Shown here piece after piece: positions 27,236 to 37,578 of a stretch of 64,000 bases of DNA. A program made the position numbers and the translations under genes. Under the pieces are notes generated by a model, which was not told the DNA's origin, ran no database searches, and was given only the letters and a program-made list of their open reading frames with translations. The DNA comes from Crotophaga sulcirostris (Eukaryota; Chordata; Aves; Cuculiformes; Crotophagidae): assembly GCA_013397455.1 (NCBI GenBank), contig VYZB01000193.1, positions 244,972 to 308,971 of the forward strand. The letters run 5' to 3'. Each line of letters starts with the position of its first letter. The first letter of the stretch is position 1.

Positions 27236-28845
27236 TAGCATGGATATATTCCAGCATTGCATGACTGAGACAGACAGGAATGAAAAGTTCTTTTTTTCAA
27301 GATATTATCTCCATTAAGCACTGGTGCAGGCAATGAAATGAAAACAGAGACAGCACATCCTGTATTTCACACTTATTGGTACAGTAGTTATCAGAGAATG
27401 AATGGGTAGAGACACCAAATCAATGGCCTAGCATATCTGAGCAGCACTGTGGTAATGAAGAGGCAAGAATCAGACTAGAATCATGTAAGAAGGCAAGACA
27501 TTTGGATGCTTTTGTGCATATCTTCTTCAAAGGTCCATAGCATATATGTTTCAGTCTTCGTAAGTAGCTGAACATTTACTGGGCTTCCTGCATGAGGTCC
27601 CCCGTGTTTTACTATATGTAATATTTGATACACTGAAGAAGTTTTTAAGCTATGTATTTCATTTATTTTGTGGATATTCCCTGTTTTGTTTTGTTTCCAC
27701 ATGTATTACATTTTTGAGATTTCATTTATTTTGAAAAACTTGGAAACTCTAAGTGATAGTATTTGGATTCATTACTTCAATTTTGCTTCATTTTCAAATA
27801 TTTGCTTCTTCTTTCTTCCTTTCTTTTTTTTTCTTCCTTTTTTGTGTTTTTTCTTTTTTTTAAGAAATTTTTCTTTTAGACAGAAATCTCAGAAAGTCTA
27901 CGACTATTTTCCAATTTCCTTCATAATACAGATCTCTTAACATGAAATTATATCCTGGCTCCAATGAAAGTAATGAGAATTTTATTATCGATTTCAATAG
28001 AGTCAAGTCTGAAACAATATACTTAAATCCATACTTGGTTAATCACCGTATATTATCCATATTTTTAATTAAGTGGAGGTTCTTTAGAATTCTTTATTTT
28101 AAATGTACAGTCAAACTTCAGCTGGAAGGGATTCTTATGTTGTTCACTCTTTCTGTTTAAAGACTTTTCTTAATCATCTTTGTTGGAAGGAATATAACTC
28201 TACATACTAATGGCAATCGACTGTCAAATGCTTTGGAATTGAAATTAAACTCAAGAAGGTCAAGGCACGGAGACAAGAAGTTCAGAATCGTGGCTCTTCT
28301 TGCATTTTTTACTATCTTGCTACTGGCAGGTTTTCCATTATTTGTTTCCTCCTTTTGTTTCTAAATCTTTTCTTACCGTATTTTTCTTGCATAGTTTTTG
28401 GGCTGCAGCTAAACTACAGCAATGGATATTGAATAAAAGTTCTAAGGTAGATCAGTAAATCATTATCCCATTTCCTCTCATCTCAGACAGCCGCACAGCA
28501 TGGTACTTCTAGAGTTTTTCAGCTCAGACTTGGTTGAGGAAAATTGAAACATGTATGATCCTGTATCTTATTTTCCTCCTGGTCTAAAACAGGGAGAATT
28601 ATATCACTAGGGAAGAAAGAGTATTAAAATACTACATTTGAAAGGTTTCTAAAATGCATTCCTTCAGATTCTTTTCTTTCCTCTTGAAACCTATACCATT
28701 CATTCTATGGTACATTAAACACTTCAGAAGGTCCTGAAGAATATGTCTTATTGAAGTACTGTCCTGGAGTAGCTTGATGATGCTAGAAAAGCCCTAGGAG
28801 ATCAGCTTTTCTGTTCTACCCCAGAGCAGAAACAACTACAGTTTA
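27236..28845. other. AT-rich DNA, no gene seen
   Basis: Apart from a pyrimidine-rich low-complexity tract I recognise nothing here. Frames at 27668-27940 and 27942-28160 are rich in Phe, Ile and Leu because they cross T-rich sequence, and they show no domain. Confidence 0.5.
27803..27862. repeat. Pyrimidine-rich low-complexity tract
   Basis: About 60 bases are almost purely C and T on the plus strand, with mixed cttt and cttcc units. It may be a decayed microsatellite. It explains the Phe-rich frame that crosses it. Confidence 0.8.
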
Positions 28846-28990
28846 TTACTCCTGGCAGGGGTTGAGTAGGCTGCTCTTAAAGATCTCCAGTGCTGGAGGT
28901 TCCAGTAAGTCTATTCCAGTGCTTCACTTACTGTGGGGAAGTTTTTTCTTGTTTCTAATCTGAGTTTACAACTTTTAATGGTTGAAGAAT
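28846..28990 (-). mobile_element. Old CR1 fragment, minus strand
   Basis: The plus strand reads agatctccagtgctggaggt, then ttccagtgcttcacttactg, gaagttttttcttgtttcta and tctgagtttacaactttt. This is the order expected for the complement of the CR1 C-terminal coding part. It is far more diverged than the other CR1 pieces, has no tail and is not open. The call is by pattern only. Confidence 0.6.
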
Positions 28991-30421
28991 TTTTGAAAGG
29001 GCAAAAGGAAACAAAAAATTACAGTGCTGTAAAGTTACAGTATAGTTCTAAATTAATTACACTTTTTTATATCACAGTAAAAGCTATTAAATAATATCAT
29101 TATAAATAATGCCTTACCACTATGAAATGAAAAAAGTGAAATTTTTTCAGAAATCTTTTCTTTTTTTAATGCACTTTGACCTAGGCATGTGCAATGTAAG
29201 AGGGCATCTTGATAGTCTTTCAGATCTTTTTGACAGATGAAATCATGGTGTAGGAGATGACTTGAAAATTAATCATACACTGGAAATTCATGGGTTCACA
29301 TCAATAATTTAAGGTTTATGCTGATACAGTGTTTCTATCAGAAATCACTAAACCTATGCAAGCCTAAATTTCTAATTATCTTTCTAAATAGTATAAGTTT
29401 TTTCTCCCTTTAACTATTCACTTCATATATTTACAGGACACCTTACTAATTTAACTTTGTTTCTCTGATTCTTTTAGCAAATGAACATATAAATGCAGTT
29501 TCTACATTGTGCAGACAAAAACACACCACCATCTGATTGCAAAATCCAAAGCTGCAGTTAATCAGACATCTCCATATTCCTGTAACAATTGAACAAAAAG
29601 GCTATTCTTCATGAAAATTAGAACCACACATCAAGCTTAAAAAGCCTGAGAAAACATCAACCTTGATAAAACTAACTCTGGGAGTTTCTGATTATGTGAG
29701 AAGATAAAGAAGACTCAATAATGCATTTCCTAGAATGGCAGCTAGTGATATCTTCACTAGCCTTCGCTAGAAGAGAGAAAGCACACTGCTCTAATCAATA
29801 CACTGATAGTCTGCAATGTAAAGATTAAGATCAGAATATTTAAAAATTTAATACTTTGCCTCTCCATATAGCACTTTGGAAGTCAATATCTTTTGAAAAC
29901 GGCTCCATTTCCCTGCTTTGAAAGCATTATATATTTAAAGTTCCTAAATAATTCATCCAGTCCATGTGATTAAAAATGTAAAAAGTAAGTCCATCCATTA
30001 TCTGCTGCAGCTGCTGCCTGGATATTAGGTTTTTTATTTCTTTTTCTTTTTTCTTATCTTTTTTTTTTAAGCTCATTAGTCTTTCTCTTCTTCTTGAATT
30101 GAGACTTCAGTACCTACATTAAAGGAAAGGAGGATTAGCCCCACCCAGCTACTAGGATAAAGTCTGCTCTTCCCCATAAAGCAAATGTGAGAATACATGG
30201 GTGTTCATGCACGCACATATCCTTCTCTGATACCTACTTTAAAACATTCTATGAAATAAGGTTGTCTCATTACTAAAAGTTAAGTTGATTTGATAAGAAC
30301 AGGAGAAGGATGGTAAAAGCAGAGGTCAGCACCATACAATGTTGCGTGATTCATCGTTGTCGCCTCTGGAATAATGAAAGAATTGCTACTGAAGTAGAGT
30401 GAAGTCTTGTTGAGCTTAATT
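28991..30421. other. AT-rich DNA, no gene seen
   Basis: I recognise no element or exon here. A T-rich run with scattered C lies at about 30027-30070. Confidence 0.5.
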
Positions 30422-30545
30422 AGGGAAAGGGAAAGGGAAAAGGAAAGGGAAAAGGTAAAGGCAAGAGGAAGGCAGAGAAGGGGAAAGGGAGGGGAGAGAA
30501 GGGAAGGCAACACAAGGCAAGGCAAGGCAAGTAGAAAAGGAAAGG
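30422..30545. repeat. Purine-rich tract of ggaaa and ggcaa units
   Basis: About 124 bases are nearly all A and G on the plus strand. The first part is built of gggaaa and aggaaa units, followed by mixed gaggaaggc sequence and then repeated ggcaa units, with only a few pyrimidines. It explains the Leu/Ser/Pro-rich minus-strand frame at 30280-30621, which is therefore unlikely to be a gene. Such long polypurine runs can adopt triplex (H-DNA) structures and vary in length, which is known behaviour of the class and not shown here. Confidence 0.9.
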
Positions 30546-33016
30546 TCATTGTAATGGCAAGTAAATTAACATGGTTCAGAAAATAAGGAACGGTGCTTAT
30601 TTTTATGTAATGGGTTTGCACATGTAAGAGTTAAAATAGTTTATAAAAGTAGCATTACAAAGGTATTTATGAACTGCTTAATTTTCTGTGCTTGCCTTCT
30701 GTTTACTGTACTTTTAATGAGCCCTTTGCAATTTAGTTGCAAATTTGCTAAGAAGACTTAAATATTTTATGCATTTATGGATTGCAAGTGTATACTTGAA
30801 CTTAATGACTTTTACATTAAAAATAAGACAAATTTTTCCCTTCTTAATTTCCCCACAAAATCCACAGCTCCTTTGTTGCTTATTATAAATGAAGAAATTT
30901 GTTCTGTTATTAAACAAATTTAGTGAAGAACAAAAAGGAAAATTTCCTAACTCTGTTATTTGTCTAACTTGGAGGAGACACATGGAATTAGGTGACACTT
31001 CAGTTTAGGTTACTAGTATTAAAATATAAAGCTTGGAATTGGTTGAAAAGTTGCTTCTAGACATCTTTTTATTTTAAATTAAAGCCATATTTTTATTTTG
31101 GGAAGCCTACAAAATGTTTCTTATTTTCAACAAGTATGATAGTAAATATACAGTAATTTCAATCTGTGGTATGTACGTATTACTTCTGTATTTCGTAGGC
31201 CTTCTATATGAGTCTAGTACTCCTTGCAGTAAAAATCTCAGAGTGACACTGAAGTCCTTAACTAAACATGTCTTCTACTTTAAAAATATTTCCTTCAAGA
31301 AACGTGCTGGTCCATATATTCTTTGCAATATTTCTCATCAGTTGCAGAAGTTCCTTAAAATTTTATGTAAGGCTTTGCAACTGTCCCATAAAAAAAAAAA
31401 ATCCATATCCTCAAAATTGTGTAGGTTTCTAAGATTTAATTCCCACTGTATCTTAGAGCTTGAATGTTTTATGACTAGTCTTCTAAGGAAACTACTCTTT
31501 GTCTGTATAGGCTTCCAGAATTTTAACTCATTTAACAGAAACTGAGCTCAGAGTTTGAATGGAAAGGGCCAGCAGGAGGTGTTATTGATAAAGGCTACTG
31601 GGCTTTGTGATCCTTTTATCTTCATCCTCAACCCCATACTTGCCATTGTTTTCAAAAGAAGTAAAATGGAGCCTTTAGGAATCATATCGTAAGTGTAAAT
31701 GTTAACAAAAGTATAATATATATTTTATCACCAAATATCCAGATATAGGTAAGCATCCTATGGCTATAATTTTTAATTGTTTCAAATAGAATTTAAAATG
31801 TTTATTTGTGTGATTTCTGTTGTAACTTTCAAGAATTTCTTCATTTTTACCTGGGAAGTTTGTTGTTGTGGTTTTTCATATATTGTATTGGGCACTGAAT
31901 AGGTGACTGAACTGTCTTTAAAGAATCTAGCCGTGGAAACAGTGAACTTCTTAGGATCAGTTCACAAAAAACCCCTCCATCAACGTATGTTAAATCAAAA
32001 AATGTTTTCAGGGAAGTGTTTGGTTCAGTAATTTCAGAGGCATGAAGTCTATTGAGCAAAGAGCATTTGCTGTGACTTTCTTGCTCCATTGTAATAAATA
32101 ATAGAGTAACCACCCTTTGTTCTAGCCATAATTCATTTGTTTTATTTTCTTCTCTGCTTGTTCTAAATCACATGATCTAAGAAGTCTAATTTGCTGCCCT
32201 TTGAGAGTTGAGTTGAGGATACAAAGCTGTGAATGCTTTGCCAAGCAGCTTGAAAGCTTCGTTCCTCCCATCACTGCAATTGTCACAATTGCCTCTCCCT
32301 CTTTTTACTTACTAAATAAGTTTGACTTTAAAATTAACTTTTACAGTAATGAGATGAAAAATGCTAGTTCTTCTGGTAGAGAATATTATAAGGAGACATC
32401 TGATTTGTCCTTCAAAGTTATGATGAAATAGAATCTGAGTCATTCTGCTCATTCTGCAGCTATGGCATGTATTTTAAATCAATTAGTCTCTGCAAAATAA
32501 GATCAAAGCCCTCAACTATCTCAAAGATCTTTTACCCTTAGACTTCCTGGGCTTGATTTATGCAGTCACTGAGTTAAGTCAAACAGTATATATATTCTTT
32601 TAACATTTTCAACTTTCAATGCTTTGGAGAAATGTGCTTATTTTTGGTATTGGATGATTCACCTTTGATAGGGGAAGAATCAGAAGTTCTTTCAATCTAT
32701 CCAAGCCCCTGATACTAAGCCATTGACAGCAGGGAACTACCTTAAAAAAATCTGCCTTAACAGTTTCTATATTTCCTTTAAAACACAATCAACCACCCTT
32801 CTGCTCCACTAAGGCAACTTTTCTTTTTTGTGTATGCGTGAATGTATAAATACTTTTGAAGATTTTAATTTACATCCATCCATCTTTCAATTTTCTTGTT
32901 TATACACCTCAGAGCCGAACAGAACTATTGAATCATGCAGTTTATTCCTCTGCTTAGGTCAGACCAGCTACTTTCATCCAGTTATTTCCTCCTAAAGAGA
33001 GCCCAATAACTAGTCT
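30546..33016. other. AT-rich DNA, no gene seen
   Basis: The longest non-repeat frame of the window lies here (31114-31545, plus strand, 143 codons from an ATG). It has no recognisable domain. Its composition, rich in Lys, Phe, Leu and Ser, is what AT-rich random sequence gives. No splice-site pattern or promoter stands out. Confidence 0.5.
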
Positions 33017-33024
33017 GTCTACAT
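33017..33024. repeat. Target-site duplication, left copy (hAT element)
   Basis: The 8-bp sequence gtctacat directly precedes the left inverted repeat and is repeated exactly after the right one. Eight base pairs is the standard duplication of hAT transposases. Confidence 0.9.
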
Positions 33025-33232
33025 CAAGGATGCCAAACTCATTTCACCAGGGGCCACATCAGCCTGTTCCTACAGCGTAACGCATGTCACACACGCTTGC
33101 ATACATGACAGTACACTGGCAGGAGCGTAGGGACAAGGAGCTCAGTGCTGCCGCCAGAAACAAGGTGCCTGGCCGGATAAAACAAGATGAAGGGATGGAT
33201 TCATCCCACAGGTCTTGTGTTTGCCACCCGTG
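33025..33232. mobile_element. Short non-autonomous hAT-type DNA transposon
   Basis: A 208-bp unit is bounded by imperfect terminal inverted repeats. The left end is caaggatgccaaactc and the complement of the right end is cacgggtggcaaacac, matching at 12 of 16 positions. The cAgggtg-ccaaac pattern is that of hAT (Charlie/Tip100-like) ends. A perfect 8-bp direct duplication flanks it. The inside is GC-richer than the surroundings, with caccaggggccacatcagcc near the left end and ggccggataaaac in the middle. There is no transposase frame; the minus-strand frame 33059-33289 runs through its end into flank. It must have been moved by a transposase encoded elsewhere. The exact family is not assigned. 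Confidence 0.88.
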
Positions 33233-33240
33233 GTCTACAT
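33233..33240. repeat. Target-site duplication, right copy (hAT element)
   Basis: This is the exact second copy of gtctacat, immediately after the right terminal inverted repeat. Confidence 0.9.
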
Positions 33241-36200
33241 AAATGTGATAATAATGCACAGCTGTTTTGCTGAATTTTAGAACATTCATTCCATGATATG
33301 AATTCTTTTAAAGTATTTTGAAATTTGCAGTAGAAATTTAATCCAAGAAGTGTATACCACAACCAATTTTTGTTGTCTCTGGGCAGTATCTAATGTTAGA
33401 ATCCTATTGAATAATCATCACTTGTCTGTTTTCAAAATTAGTAATGTAAAATATTATTTGTCTTTGATTAGACGCAGGGAACACAACTGAAAAAAAGAAT
33501 ATTTTCACTCCAATTGAAAACATAGTAAAAATTTTGCCATCTTCTTTCTGAACTGAGTTCGATTCATACTCATCCTAGGTCTGCTAGATCTGCAGGTCTC
33601 AATAAACCGACATGCATATTAATTCTGGGTGAATCCTCTTTGGATTAAGAAAGGTCTATCAGGCTCCAAAACAGGAGAGATATCTCTGTTAGCAGATACT
33701 ATTGCTAGATACTATTGCTATGGGCCAACCACTGTTTGCTGTAATGGCACAGGAATAAGGCTAGAATCAGAAAACTCATCACTTGTTGGAAGAAAGATGA
33801 AAATGTTGAATTAAAAGAAAAATATTTCAATAGATCGGAAGTATTTTTTTCCCGCACACTATCTGCTAGTTGTTCTTTGTTGTTTGTTTTCAACTTTGTC
33901 TTATATAGCAATGGATGGTGTCATTTTCCATGTAACTCTCCTAATCCAATCTGAAGTACTATCAGGCTTTGGTCCAATATGCTATAGCAGTATGTTGTAA
34001 ATATCACAGTGATTTGGAAAAAAATATGTCAGTATTAATTTAAAAAGTTTTTCCTTTCAGAGGATACACGTTTTCTCACAACAATTAGCTGTTCAAAGAA
34101 CCTGGTTTACTTTCATTGGATGTAGGTATAGTATGCTGTCCTCTGTAAGAATGTTTTTATAGGGCCCACAGAACATCCAGCTGTAAATTTCTCTGTGCTG
34201 AGAACTAAAACACAGGGCATGATAATAAGTGGGAAATTCATTTTGAAACCACATACTGGAACTGAACTAAAGCAGACACACAGATAAGCTCATAGGCTCA
34301 TCTCTTTCCACGATTGTTTATTCTGAATGGACCCAGTTACAACAATCAGTAAACTGCCTCAGGCTTGTGGAAGAAGAAACATTTAGAAAGAAGTTTAAAA
34401 ATAGAGATGAGAAAGGTAATAAATTAGTAGTGACTACAGTGAAAATCTTTTGGAGAAGAAAAGGCCAGAACTCAGTGCTCAGAAATTTCTCTGACTGGTC
34501 TTTTTCTGTATTGGGACATGATTTTCTGGTGATCGTGCTGAGCCTCTCATGTAAAATTCTGAGCAGTCAAATAAACAAAGAGAAATTCTTGAACATTCTT
34601 TACTTCATTTTACAGAAATCTCAGAGGGCACAGTAATACTTGCTTTGTGTGTGAAGAGAAAATGATGGCAATAAAACCTTTCTGAACTGGATTCCATGTC
34701 CGTCCAATGCCTATCGAGGGAACAAAAGGCAAAATTTTTCCTCTAGGATCATAATAACCAGCAAGACAGTTTTCCTTAGCCTTCTCCTAAGTTAAAACAC
34801 TTCCCATTAGTATATTTAAAAAAAGTATTTTCTCTCAGTTTCTGCCGTTCATTCCAGAAGCACACAACAGAGAAAATATAGATTTTTCGATCTATTTCCG
34901 GTTTCTTTCAAATCTATTTCAGGGTCAAAAATCAATGTAATGAAAAGTAAAATCTTACGATATGTTAATCTGTCAAATGCCTCACTTGCTTCCTTATTCT
35001 ACACTGAATCCTCCTGTGCGCTGTACAGCTAAGATCAAGGCATTAAAAAGAAGTATTCAACAGTTTGGTTATCAATATGCATAGTACTTATTCGTAGAGA
35101 CTTAAGGATGCTTTCCAGCTGTGCTTAATGCTGTTCATCCTGGGAGACCCTTTGTGGGAGATTTTAACGTAATATTGTCCTACCACTTCTTCTCTTCCTT
35201 CTTGGGGAAAAAAAGGCAATATAATTTCTTCCATTAAAATCTTTTGATACCACCATTGTCACACAGATCTGAAAGTTTGTATTAGTCTGTAATATCATTG
35301 AATTTTTACTGTAAAAATGATGTTTTTCTGAAAGGTTTGATACAAGTGTTTCATGCACAGATGATTTTAATACATGATTACAAGGACAAAAATGAATTAG
35401 CTCTGTAAAGTAACAGAAAAAAAACCCAAACAACTATGTTGAAAGCCTGACGGATGTAGCACCCAGAGTTCAGTTGTATGGAAGCTGCAGTATAGGAGAC
35501 AATTACATTTCCAGATAATAATTTCAACTTTATATTATATTATCTAGAGTTATTTTGAGAGTACATGCATTCTCCTTCCTCTCCAGGACATTCTCAATAA
35601 GAAAAAGTGACTGGAGATTTAACATTGAGTGTTAGCTTGAGAGTATGTTTCAGGAATACAGTCCGATTTTTTTTTTTCCCTTCATGTTTACATCTTATAT
35701 AGACTTGGCAGATGTCTGTTGGCAGCTTGAAAGTGGATTGACAGAAGGAGTTTGCTCACTTTTTAACTCCTGGCATATATATTTTTTCCTGCTAATCTCT
35801 TAAATTTTCATCCAGAAATGTTCATCTCTGAGTTTCTGCTCATTTTCTCCTCATGCTGTTACTGAAAGTGTGTGAATTTTTGAGAGCTAGATGCTAGTGA
35901 AAAGAAAGTTATAGAATGATCAGGTAGAATGGGAGATTCATCTCAGTATTACTACTTTTAACAAATTTATCTTGGCTTTTCTCTTTCAGTCGGGGTAGAG
36001 GCAGGAGAGAGAATTTGAATTAAGGAACACTGATTTTTAGCAAGATATATTAAAATGGCAGATCATTATAGTTGCAGAATCATTAAGCAAGGTCCATATG
36101 AGGGCTAAAGAACACTGAAAAGCAACAGAAGAACAGTGAGGAAATGCAATCTGCTATTTGTATAACTAATGCACGAAAAATTTGGTCATCTGCTGCTAAT

Positions 36201-36607
36201 TTGTGCTCCTTGAAACAAAGGAATTTGTTGACTAGCTATGTGCGTTGATTCCCAGAAGATGAAGAGCAATCCTAGCAACTCCCCGCTTTATTTATGTTCT
36301 TTGGTTGTTGTACGGTAAGCAAGAAAGAGACATGCAAATATTTGGTGCAAAACACTATCTCAAGAATACAAAAAACAGCGTTTCATTAAGTCTGACAGAG
36401 CAAGAGCAAACTTCTTGTGGTGTTTCAGCCCCTTAAGAAATCCACTCTACTATGGTAGAAATTAAAGGACACGAGTATTTATATCCCAGTAGCACTAGTC
36501 CTAGCCACGTAGCCTTACTTTGCAAGGATTTTACTAATGTAGAAGTTTGAGACTGTGATAAGAAGTGGACACGGTCCAAGAAGCACAAAGAAATCATCTT
36601 TTTATTT
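33241..36607. other. AT-rich DNA, no gene seen
   Basis: Only short frames and small local duplications are visible, for example two 13-bp copies of agatactattgct at 33694-33719. I recognise no transposon or exon. Confidence 0.5.
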
Positions 36608-36625
36608 TGATGGAGCAACTAATCC

Positions 36626-36835
36626 TTGGAACCATTTTCAGGTACATTATGTCATCAGAAAATCATCAGAAGCAGTCAGCATGGCTTCACCCAGGGGAAT
36701 TCATGCATGAACAACTTAAACTTCAATGATGATATGGTAGACAAAGGGAGAGAGGTCAATATAGTCTACTTGGACTTTAGTAAGGATTTTGACACTGTCT
36801 CTTGTAAGATGCTTATAATGAAACTGTTCAAATAA
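36626..36835 (+). pseudogene. CR1 reverse-transcriptase relic, palm block A
   Basis: A 69-codon frame in register with CR1 RT contains a QHGFTQGNSCMNNL segment and the block-A motif IVYLDFSKDFDTVS. The first catalytic aspartate is present in YLDFS, and the usual KAFD reads KDFD. The frame ends at a stop after KLFK, so it cannot make an enzyme. Confidence 0.85.
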
Positions 36836-37002
36836 CAGACTGGATAAGCAGACGGGTGGGTTGAAAACTAGCTAGATGTCTGGATCCAGAGAGTGGTGAT
36901 AAGAGACATGGAGCCCTGGAGCCTGGTGACTAGCAGTGTTAACCAGGGGTCAGTGCTGAATCAAGTCCTTTTCAATGTCTTCATTAATGATATGAATGAT
37001 GG

Positions 37003-37272
37003 TTGAGGGAAGTGGTTATGCTCACTTACTCTACTTTTGTGAGACCCCACCTGGAGTATTGTGTCCAGTTCTGGAATCTCCAACATAAGAAGGATATGGA
37101 ACTGTTGGAAATGGTCCAGAGAAAGGCCATGAAGATGATCAGAGGGTTGGAGCATTACTGCTATGACACCAGGCTGAGAGAGTTGGGCTCATTCAGCCTG
37201 GAGAAGAGAAGGCTCCAGGGAGACCGTATAGCAGCCTTCCAGTACCTGAAGGGGCTGCAGGAAAGCTGGTGA
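37003..37272 (+). pseudogene. CR1 reverse-transcriptase relic, C-terminal region
   Basis: An 89-codon frame in register with CR1 runs from [19 protein letters not shown] through [20 protein letters not shown] and [10 protein letters not shown] to YLKGLQESW, then a stop. It directly follows the internal deletion, which removed the catalytic box. It is a decayed retrotransposon protein piece. Confidence 0.85.
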
Positions 37273-37578
37273 GGGACGTATTACAAGGACATGTAGTGAC
37301 AGAACAAAGGGGAATGTCTTTAAACTGGAAGGAGGAAGATTTAGATTAGACACTAGGAAGATGGTCTTCATGATAAGGGCGATGAGGCGCTGGCACAGGT
37401 TGCCCAGGGAAGCTGTGGGTGCCCCCTCCCTGGAGGTGTTCAAGGTCAGGTTGGATGGGGCCTTGAGCAGCCTGGGCTGGTGGGAGGTGTCCTTGCCCAT
37501 GGTAGGGGGGGTGGAACTAGATGATCTTTAAGGTCCTTTTCAATCCAAAACATTCTATGATTCTATGATTCCATGATA

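Larger units (their letters stand above)
36608..37578 (+). mobile_element. CR1 LINE, RT domain to 3' end, with internal deletion
   Basis: This is a 5'-truncated CR1 in sense orientation with a full 3' end. It starts in the RT palm (tggagcaactaatccttgga), keeps block A as YLDFSKDFDT, and reaches the FNVFINDM block near 36970-36995. It then jumps to the C-terminal REVV...[15 protein letters not shown] segment at about 37005. About 300 bases that normally lie between, including the YxDD catalytic box, are missing. The rest runs through SLEKRR to the 3' UTR and a tail of two attctatg units. Stops and shifts in the coding part show it is dead. Confidence 0.93.

Noticed and set aside
30280..30621. 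113-codon minus-strand frame rich in Leu, Ser and Pro
   Set aside because: It is produced by translation across the purine tract and is low complexity.
31114..31545. 143-codon plus-strand frame starting with ATG
   Set aside because: No domain, no family similarity, composition of AT-rich random sequence, and no promoter or splice context. Length is within what chance gives in 64 kb of AT-rich DNA.
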